The position numbers and the translations under genes were made by a program. DNA of 5,785 nucleotides from Gemmatimonadota bacterium (lineage in GTDB: Bacteria; Gemmatimonadota; Gemmatimonadetes; Gemmatimonadales; Gemmatimonadaceae), in assembly GCA_028287205.1 (NCBI GenBank), contig JAQBQC010000199.1:1-5785 (forward strand), written 5' to 3'. Positions 1 to 4,769 of the stretch are shown here, piece by piece (the first letter of the stretch is position 1; every line of letters starts with the position of its first letter). The notes beneath the pieces are model-generated. The model saw only the letters and a program-made list of their open reading frames with translations. It was not told the DNA's origin and made no database searches.

Positions 1-25
1 CGATCGACTTGAAGCATCCTCCCAT
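1..25 (-). CDS. Start of an unidentified downstream gene (partial, 8 codons)
   Basis: On the minus strand an ATG at 25-23 begins a frame reading MGGCFKSI, which stays open to the window edge. It is preceded by a perfect Shine-Dalgarno GGAGGT (complement of 35-40) at 9-nt spacing. The ATG lies only 3 nt after the thpR stop codon, so translational coupling with thpR is likely. A second ATG at 17-15 (MLQVD...) is possible, but the purines before it sit too close to serve well. Eight residues are too few to name a product. The evidence is the ribosome binding site and the operon-like spacing only. Confidence 0.4.
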
Positions 26-28
26 GAC

Positions 29-616
29 TCACCCACCTCCGAGTGGAATCGACGCGACCTTCGTATAGCGCGGGCCACCTGGCCCGAGTGTGCTCTCGAG
101 CAGCGAAAGCGCGCTCACCTGCTGCGCACCCTTATACACCACAGCGCGCGCGGCGAGCGCAAGCGCGCGCGCATTCGCGAGCGGCATCTCGTCGCGCACG
201 CGCGCGAGCGTGATGTGGGGGCGAAAGGCTCGGGCGTCCAGCGGAAAGCCATGCGCCGCGCAGGTCGCCTCCACGTCGTGGTGCATAAGCTCGAGCCTCG
301 GATCGTGTTGCACGCCCATCCATACGACGCGAGGCGCCCGAAGGTTTGGAAAGGCGCCGAGACCGCTGACACGCAGATCGAATGGCTGGTGCGCGGCCCC
401 CACTGGAGCCAGAATGGAAGCGAGGTTGGCGGGAGCGCTGTCGGGCTGCTCGCCAAAGAACTTGATCGACAGGTGCAGATTGTCCTCGGACACCCAGCTG
501 GCTTCGGGTGCGGCCATTCTCATCGACGCGGTCGCCTGGCGAATTGCCTCGCGCTCGCGCGGGTCGAGCTCAAGTGCCAGAAAGAGGCGCACTGGTTCCG
601 CGATCGGTGGTGACAC
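29..616 (-). CDS. thpR: RNA 2',3'-cyclic phosphodiesterase (2H family, ThpR/LigT-like)
   Basis: This is a 195-residue cytoplasmic protein of the 2H phosphoesterase superfamily. Members open 2',3'-cyclic phosphate ends of RNA, and the E. coli member was first known as a 2'-5' RNA ligase. Both catalytic H-x-[S/T] motifs are present: HLS at residues 48-50 and HIT at 134-136. They sit in typical contexts, WVSEDNLHLSIKFFGE and FRPHITLARVR. The opening LFLALELD matches the usual first strand, and the length is near the family's usual 180-190. The start is GTG at 616; a second GTG at 592 (VRLFLAL) would also fit and gives a family-typical N-terminus. I see no strong ribosome binding site for either. 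The first 47 nt overlap the end of larE (23 nt from the later start), so the two are probably translationally coupled. Its biological RNA substrate is unknown. Confidence 0.93.
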   Translation of the reverse strand: MSPPIAEPVRLFLALELDPREREAIRQATASMRMAAPEASWVSEDNLHLSIKFFGEQPDSAPANLASILAPVGAAHQPFDLRVSGLGAFPNLRAPRVVWMGVQHDPRLELMHHDVEATCAAHGFPLDARAFRPHITLARVRDEMPLANARALALAARAVVYKGAQQVSALSLLESTLGPGGPRYTKVASIPLGGG

Positions 617-1454
617 CGGCGAGCACGTTCAGCGATCCGGAACGGAAGCCGCGCGGATCGAGCACGACGTGCGCGAATCCGGCGCCGCGCACGGCATCGC
701 ACAGCTGCGCCGAGCGGTCTGCGGGCTGCCACTGCTCGAGCTGCGCGAGATCCATCTCGACACGCGCGGTGTCCCCGTGATGGCGCACGCGAAGATTGCC
801 CGACACGCCGAGCGCTCGCAGCGCACGCTCGGCGCGCTCCACCGCGGAGAGGCGCGTGACGGTCACCGGCGTGCCGTACGGCAGTCGCGAAGAGAGGCAG
901 GGTGAAGACGGCTGCGACCACGTCGGAATTCCGCGCACGCGCGACAGCTCGCGAATGTCGTCTTTGGTGAATCCGAGCTCCGCGAGCGGGGAGCGGATCC
1001 CCTGCTCTGCGGCCGCTTTCTTTCCCGGACGATGATCGGAGAGATCGTCCGCATTCGTGCCGTCGATGATCGTCGAGATGCCCCGCTCTGCGCGCACGCG
1101 CTCGAGCACGGACCACAGCTCGGACTTGCAGAAGTAGCAGCGATTCGTGGGATTCGCGACGTAGCGCGGGTCATCCATCTCTTGCGTGTCGACTTCGAGC
1201 ACGCTGATCCCCGCGCGCGCCGCGACATCGCGCGCGGTCTGCCACTGTTCGGCCGGAGACGAGGCGCTGCGCCCGATCACGGCGAGAAATCGCTCGGCGC
1301 CCACGGCATCCACCGCGACGCAGGCGAGGTACGCGGAGTCGACGCCGCCGCTGAAGCCGAGGAGCAGCGAGTCGTGCGCCTGAAGCCACTCGATGAGCTC
1401 CCGCTCGCGCTGCTGCGCGCTACGGGGAGACGCGAGAACGTGCGGGGAGCTCAT
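570..1454 (-). CDS. larE: ATP-dependent sulfur transferase LarE
   Basis: This 294-residue cytoplasmic PP-loop enzyme belongs to the LarE family. LarE adenylates the carboxylate of the pyridinium dicarboxylate mononucleotide precursor and inserts sulfur to make the nickel-pincer cofactor of lactate racemase. Visible motifs are the PP-loop SGGVDS (35-40), DGTNADD (131-137), HRPG (141-144), PCLSSRLPYG (185-194) and LDPRGFRSGSLN (265-276). Cys186 aligns with the sacrificial cysteine of the lactobacillar enzyme. Cys106 and Cys109 in CYFC complete the three-cysteine set associated with [4Fe-4S]-dependent LarE such as that of Thermotoga, so this copy may be catalytic rather than single-turnover (inference). 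I chose ATG 1454; the frame stays open to 1601, but that extension overlaps the JAMM gene and looks non-native. There is no clear Shine-Dalgarno. larA, larB and larC are not in the window, so the physiological target could be another nickel-pincer enzyme. Confidence 0.93.
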   Translation of the reverse strand: MSSPHVLASPRSAQQRERELIEWLQAHDSLLLGFSGGVDSAYLACVAVDAVGAERFLAVIGRSASSPAEQWQTARDVAARAGISVLEVDTQEMDDPRYVANPTNRCYFCKSELWSVLERVRAERGISTIIDGTNADDLSDHRPGKKAAAEQGIRSPLAELGFTKDDIRELSRVRGIPTWSQPSSPCLSSRLPYGTPVTVTRLSAVERAERALRALGVSGNLRVRHHGDTARVEMDLAQLEQWQPADRSAQLCDAVRGAGFAHVVLDPRGFRSGSLNVLAGVTTDRGTSAPLSGT

Positions 1455-1491
1455 TCGGGAAACGTAGCCGGGAGGAAGAGTGGGGGAAGTA

Positions 1492-2073
1492 TCAGCGCGG
1501 CAGGAGGAGGGCCGGGTGCACGACGCGTCCGTCAGAGGCGCGGAGGGCGACGTCCATGGAGTCGACATCCCACACGACGATGAGCACGCGATCCGTGCCA
1601 CCCGTGAACGTGGTGAGATCCTGCTTGGACAGCCCCGGCTCCTTCAACGCCTCGCCCGTGGGTGCAGCGCGGTAGGGATGCGTGTGGAAGGTGCCAATCG
1701 CGCCGGGCACGCTGTCGCAGCTTCCGGTCACGGCGAACTGGAAGCGCTTCATGTCGTGCGCGGGAATCCAGCCGATCACGTGAAAGGTGTCGCCATCCGA
1801 GTCTCCGATCAGGCAGCCCAGGTACTCCTTCTGCGTCGGCTTGCCTGTACCGAGCGCTTGCGTGAGCATGTTCTGATCGCCGATCTCGTTCCAGTGAACG
1901 TTCGCCTGCGACCAGACGCTGTTGAGCGAGTCGCGCACGGAGGCAGGGATGACGATGAAGGGATCGTGCGCGAAGCGCGTTGCGGCGGCGGCGACGCCCA
2001 CGACGAGCGCGAGCAGCGGGAAGCGCAGCGCCCGCGCTGTGCGAGCAAATCGGAGACTGGAGCGAAACGGCAC
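1492..2073 (-). CDS. Membrane-anchored or exported JAMM/JAB-domain protein
   Basis: This 193-residue protein has an arginine-rich N-terminus (residues 1-17) followed by one hydrophobic stretch (about 18-33, FPLLALVVGVAAAA). That is either a Sec signal peptide or a signal anchor. The rest resembles a JAB/MPN (JAMM) zinc isopeptidase domain. Glu83 lies in EYLGCLIG (the E-x2-G-x-L-x-G pattern), His130 and His132 in GTFHTHP, and Ser149 and Asp152 in SKQD, giving the E...HxH...SxxD metal and catalytic set. The spacing from HxH to SxxD is 16 residues instead of the usual 7, so there is an insertion or a divergent loop. Cys87 and Cys119 could form a disulfide if the domain is exported. The start is GTG at 2073, without a strong ribosome binding site. 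The gene ends 37 nt before larE and is probably first in the operon. The JAMM assignment rests on motifs read by eye; the substrate is unknown. Confidence 0.78.
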   Translation of the reverse strand: MPFRSSLRFARTARALRFPLLALVVGVAAAATRFAHDPFIVIPASVRDSLNSVWSQANVHWNEIGDQNMLTQALGTGKPTQKEYLGCLIGDSDGDTFHVIGWIPAHDMKRFQFAVTGSCDSVPGAIGTFHTHPYRAAPTGEALKEPGLSKQDLTTFTGGTDRVLIVVWDVDSMDVALRASDGRVVHPALLLPR

Positions 2074-2185
2074 GGCGAAGCTCGACGGTTGACGACGTGG
2101 CAGGGCGATTGCGAGGCGATGAAAAGGGCTGCCCTATATTACCCGCTGGCTCGCGGGTGTTCGGGTTACCCTCATCTCCAAATCC
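2074..2185. promoter_or_regulatory. Divergent intergenic region between the JAMM operon and the DUF486 gene
   Basis: This 112-nt region must hold the start signals for both flanking genes. On the plus strand TATATT (2135-2140) resembles a -10 box, with TTGCGA (2109-2114) upstream at a too-long 20-nt spacing, so the promoter call is weak. Just downstream are two small dyads: ACCCGC (2141-2146) with GCGGGT (2153-2158), and GGGTTACCC (2163-2171). Both would lie in the 5' leader of the DUF486 mRNA if TATATT is used. I find no convincing promoter on the minus strand. Confidence 0.35.
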
Positions 2186-2527
2186 ATGCCAGTCATCGTC
2201 AAGACGACCCTGCTCCTGATCGCCTCGAACTGTTTCATGACGTTCGCGTGGTACGCGCACCTGAAGAACCTGCACAACAAGCCTCTGTACATCGCGATCC
2301 TGGTGAGCTGGGGCATCGCGCTGTTCGAGTACGCGCTTCAGGTGCCGGCGAACAGAATCGGGAGCACGCAGCTCGAGCTTGGACAGCTCAAGATCCTGCA
2401 GGAAGTGATCACACTGGCGGTATTCGTGCCATTCGCCGCTTTCTACATGAAGGTGCCGGTGAAGCTGGATTATCTGTGGGCAGCTCTGTGCATGGCGGGC
2501 GCGGTGTACTTCATGTTTCGGCGGTAG
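2186..2527 (+). CDS. DUF486 / DMT-like small inner-membrane protein
   Basis: This 113-residue integral membrane protein has four predicted helices (about 4-22, 34-52, 70-87 and 95-112). It matches what I know of the DUF486 family (putative relatives of the drug/metabolite transporter superfamily), whose members are about this length. Hallmarks are FMTFAWYAHLK (17-27), FEYALQVPANRIG (47-59) and LKILQEVITLAVF (68-80). No substrate is established for the family. Small four-helix DMT proteins usually act as dimers, which is an analogy rather than something the sequence shows. The ATG start is supported by family N-termini. The upstream sequence (CTCATCTCCAAATCC) is pyrimidine-rich and has no Shine-Dalgarno, so initiation may depend on leader structure. 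The gene appears to be monocistronic, with a repeat-bearing spacer after it. Confidence 0.9.
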   Translation: MPVIVKTTLLLIASNCFMTFAWYAHLKNLHNKPLYIAILVSWGIALFEYALQVPANRIGSTQLELGQLKILQEVITLAVFVPFAAFYMKVPVKLDYLWAALCMAGAVYFMFRR

Positions 2528-2561
2528 GGCGTGGGGAACTGCAGCAGAAGCGCGCAAGCTC

Positions 2562-2654
2562 GACACGAATCAAACCAATTGAACGAATCGAATCATGTAA
2601 GATGGAGCTTCGGCGCGCGCCGGTTCGATTCGTTTCATTCGTGTCATTCGTGTC
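2562..2654. repeat. 31-bp imperfect inverted repeat built of 9-bp units
   Basis: The left arm (2562-2592) and the right arm (2624-2654) are reverse complements at 26 of 31 positions. The outer nine bases (GACACGAAT) and the inner eleven (AACGAATCGAA) pair perfectly. Each arm reads as about three degenerate 9-bp units: the right arm on its complement is ACACGAATG, ACACGAATG, AAACGAATC, and the left arm is ACACGAATC, AAACCAATT, GAACGAATC. The 31-nt loop contains a perfect 12-bp palindrome, CGGCGCGCGCCG (2611-2622). No T-run follows the structure, so it is not a textbook intrinsic terminator, although it could end or stabilise the DUF486 transcript. It could also be a member of a dispersed palindromic repeat family or a protein-binding array; one copy cannot decide. 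Confidence 0.8.
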
Positions 2655-2696
2655 CAGCATTTGCGTTGTTGCCAGGCGCTGCAACGAAAAGAGCGC

Positions 2697-2726
2697 TTGA
2701 CCCACGGAGCTACGCTGATCCATGTT
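2697..2726 (+). promoter_or_regulatory. Possible sigma70-type promoter of the lipoprotein gene
   Basis: TTGACC (2697-2702) is a good -35 match. CATGTT (2721-2726), 18 nt further on, is only a weak -10 with three of six consensus positions. The placement, about 40 nt before the GTG start, is sensible. This is a guess from hexamers only. Confidence 0.28.
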
Positions 2727-2755
2727 CTGCGCGCTGTCGTAGACACCCCTAAGTC

Positions 2756-2760
2756 GAGGA
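2756..2760 (+). promoter_or_regulatory. Ribosome binding site deciding the GTG start at 2767
   Basis: GAGGA lies 6 nt before the GTG at 2767. It supports initiation there, which places a lipoprotein signal peptide right at the N-terminus. Confidence 0.65.
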
Positions 2761-2766
2761 ACCCCC

Positions 2767-3222
2767 GTGAAGCTCGAGCAGCTCCTGGCCGTTGTTGCGA
2801 TTTCTCTCGCTGGCTGCACGTCGAGCACAGAACCCCGCGTTCCAGCTGATGGATTCGTCTCGACCCTCTCCGTCGGGCCGCGGACGGTAGCCGTCGGCGA
2901 GCACATATATGCCGTGTGGACGGTTGAGAACATGTCCCCGACTTCCGTGACGCGTGTCTACAACATGCCCGGAGCGCAGGGATTCATTCTGTTGATCGAC
3001 GCGACGCCCCGGAACACCGTCATCCAACAGGTGAAGGGCGAAATGCTGGTAGTGGACGGCGACTCGCTCACGATTGCTGCACACTCGAAATTGGTGTGGC
3101 ACAACGAATACGTTGCCGCTGCGGCAGGCGCGGCGACGGTCAGTGGGTGTCTCCCGCCGGACAGCACCCAGGGATTCGATTGGATCTGTGTGTCGAGGGC
3201 GGTCTCTGTAACGGGAAGCTGA
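2767..3222 (+). CDS. Predicted small lipoprotein, unknown function
   Basis: The product is 151 residues and starts at GTG. A short hydrophobic signal (about 5-16) ends in the lipobox LAGC with Cys17 as the lipidated residue, so the mature protein of about 135 residues should be membrane-attached, facing the periplasm or surface. The signal is minimal, with only Lys2 as positive charge. After a Ser/Thr/Pro linker the chain alternates beta-prone segments (VSTLSVGPRTVAVGEHIYAVW, residues 31-51, and FILLIDA, 73-79). The motif SVGPRTVAVGEHIYAVWTVEN resembles Ig-like or BsuPI-like beta-sandwich domains, but this is resemblance only. Cys128 and Cys141 could form a disulfide. I do not recognise a family. 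The stop codon abuts the stop of the opposing amidohydrolase gene without a gap. Confidence 0.8.
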   Translation: MKLEQLLAVVAISLAGCTSSTEPRVPADGFVSTLSVGPRTVAVGEHIYAVWTVENMSPTSVTRVYNMPGAQGFILLIDATPRNTVIQQVKGEMLVVDGDSLTIAAHSKLVWHNEYVAAAAGAATVSGCLPPDSTQGFDWICVSRAVSVTGS

Positions 3223-4533
3223 TCAGTTGGTGGTGGTCGGCACCGCATCCGGCGTCTTGAACACCTTCCCATCCTTCATCACGAAGAGCACGCGCTCGAG
3301 CTGCGTGACATCCTTCGTCGGGTCGCCGGACACGGCGATGATGTCCGCGAGCTTGCCCTTGCTGATCGATCCCACCTTGTCGAGCACGCCAATCAGCTCC
3401 GCACCTCCCATCGTCGCGGCCTGAATCGCCTGCATCGGCGTCATCCCGTTCTTCACCATGTAGGCGAACTCCTTTCCGGCGTTCGCGTACGGGCACACCG
3501 GCACGTCGGTGGAGAACGCGATCTTCACCCCCGCCTGCACCGCCTTCTTGAATCCGGAATAGTGGATGTCGGCGATGCCGCGATTGTGCTCGAGGAAGTC
3601 CGCGGGCGTGTTCGGCGCGCTCGTGATGCAATCGTGCACGTCGAGCGTGGCCGAGAGGAAGGTGCCGTGCTCCTTCATCAGGCGAATGCCTTCGTCGTCG
3701 AGATACGTGCCGTGCTCGATCGACGCGACGCCGGCGCGAACCGCGTTCTTGATGCCCTCGGCGCTGTGCGCGTGGGCGGCGACCTTGAGTCCGAACGAGT
3801 GCGCCTCCTGCACCGCTGCGGTGAGCTCCTCGGGCGTGAACTCCTGCGACTTCGTGTTGCTCCCGTGCGTGAGCACGGCACCCGACGAGAGCACCTTGAT
3901 CACGTTCACGCCCTGCGCCACGAGAAGCCGCACCTTCTGCCGCACCTCCTCCGGACTGTTCGCCTCACCGAAACGCATGTCCCAGGGCAGCTGCACGTCT
4001 GGCGACACGCCGGTCATCGCGCCCGCGCCACCCGTGATCGTGATGTACGCGCCGGCGACGTACATGCGCGGACCTGGGATCACGCCGCGCGCGATCGCGT
4101 CGCGCAGCGCGACATCGTTGAGCGCGCGGTACGTGCCGAGGTCGCGCACCGTGGTGAATCCCGCCATCAGCGTGGACTTCACGCTTGGGATCGCCGCGAG
4201 CACGACCTCCGATGACGTGTGAAAGAGCACGGACCGCGGATCGCCATTGAAGTCGGGGAGCACGCCATCCGCCTCGTGCGTGTGACTGTCGATGAGCCCG
4301 GGTAGCACTGTCATCCCCGAGAGATCGATGACCTTCGCGCCGGCGGGAATCGCGAGCGACGGGCCGACGGCATCGATCTTCCCGTCGCGAATGATCACGA
4401 TCTGATTCGTCGCGACGGTGCCATGCTCGGTGTCGACGAGGCGTCCGGCCTTGATGGCGGTGACCTGCGCAACGAGCGGCGAGGCGACAAGGAGAAGTGC
4501 GAGCGCACCGAGCGAGCGAAGGGTCGACAGCAT
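3223..4533 (-). CDS. Exported metal-dependent amidohydrolase (imidazolonepropionase/prolidase-like)
   Basis: This 436-residue protein has a Sec signal peptide (residues 1 to about 22, ending SPLVA before Q) and an amidohydrolase-superfamily TIM barrel. Metal-site residues can be read in order: His84 and His86 in DSHTHE, Lys213 in VIKVLSSG (the position of the carboxylated bridging lysine in related dipeptidases), His254 and His256 in VAAHAHS, His274 in SIEHGT, and Asp343 in AFSTDVP. The C-terminal segment VGSISKGKLADIIAVSGDP (388-406) is the usual return to the small beta-sandwich domain. Relatives include imidazolonepropionases and L-Xaa-L-Arg/Lys dipeptidases; a periplasmic peptidase-like role is plausible, but the substrate is unproven. 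ATG 4533 is chosen because it starts a clean signal peptide and has GGAG 6 nt upstream; the open frame runs on to 4686 but that extension looks non-coding. Nothing suggests co-transcription with a neighbour. Confidence 0.93.
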   Translation of the reverse strand: MLSTLRSLGALALLLVASPLVAQVTAIKAGRLVDTEHGTVATNQIVIIRDGKIDAVGPSLAIPAGAKVIDLSGMTVLPGLIDSHTHEADGVLPDFNGDPRSVLFHTSSEVVLAAIPSVKSTLMAGFTTVRDLGTYRALNDVALRDAIARGVIPGPRMYVAGAYITITGGAGAMTGVSPDVQLPWDMRFGEANSPEEVRQKVRLLVAQGVNVIKVLSSGAVLTHGSNTKSQEFTPEELTAAVQEAHSFGLKVAAHAHSAEGIKNAVRAGVASIEHGTYLDDEGIRLMKEHGTFLSATLDVHDCITSAPNTPADFLEHNRGIADIHYSGFKKAVQAGVKIAFSTDVPVCPYANAGKEFAYMVKNGMTPMQAIQAATMGGAELIGVLDKVGSISKGKLADIIAVSGDPTKDVTQLERVLFVMKDGKVFKTPDAVPTTTN

Positions 4534-4769
4534 CTGAGACTCCGGGCGGCTGGTCGGGCCAGCGGTTGGCGGACCGAAAGGCGAGTTCGTGCGGGCGAGA
4601 TCGAGCGAGATCGTGAATGTGGAGCGCGCTGAGCGCGAGCGCAAAGTTTTTTTCGGAACAGTGTGGCACCGTCGGTGCGACGTCACCCGTCCCCGCGCGC
4701 GACTTCACTCGCCTCCGTCCCTGATCCGACGGTGCTCGCGCGAGTCCGCCTCTTCCGGCGACGGCGCGC
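4534..4769. promoter_or_regulatory. Divergent intergenic region between the amidohydrolase and the NRAMP-like gene
   Basis: This 236-nt region serves two divergent genes. It contains a seven-T run (4647-4653), a 13-bp dyad GCACCG-T-CGGTGC (4666-4678), a distant second copy of the half-site (CCGACGGTGC, 4726-4735, inverted relative to 4666-4675) and a 10-bp palindrome CTCGCGCGAG (4735-4744). Such symmetric sites upstream of a metal-transporter-like gene could be operators. I see no strong -35/-10 pair on either strand. Confidence 0.4.
4540..4543 (-). promoter_or_regulatory. Ribosome binding site deciding the amidohydrolase start
   Basis: On the minus strand GGAG lies 6 nt before the ATG at 4533. 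It favours this start over the 51-codon longer open frame, whose extra residues would bury the signal peptide. Confidence 0.65.

Noticed and set aside
1455..1601. N-terminal extension of LarE by 49 codons
   Set aside because: The extra residues have no family match and overlap the JAMM coding sequence; ATG 1454 gives a normal LarE N-terminus.
2562..2654. Inverted repeat as a simple rho-independent terminator
   Set aside because: There is no T-run after the right arm, the loop is long (31 nt), and the stem is only moderately GC-rich. Terminator function is possible but not of the classic type.
2562..2654. 9-bp units as a CRISPR array
   Set aside because: Units are far too short and contiguous, with no unique spacers and no cas genes nearby.
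1480..2700. Plus-strand open frame of 406 codons
   Set aside because: It runs antisense to the JAMM gene, then out of frame through DUF486 and the inverted repeat. It is low-complexity, Arg/His-rich and has no family features. The FVSFVSFVS stretch near its end is just the 9-bp repeat translated.
4647..4653. Seven-T run as a terminator
   Set aside because: No GC-rich hairpin directly precedes it on the plus strand, and it lies between two divergent gene starts, where a terminator is not expected.
4534..4686. N-terminal extension of the amidohydrolase by 51 codons
   Set aside because: It would bury the signal peptide. The ATG at 4533 has its own GGAG site and begins a standard signal sequence.
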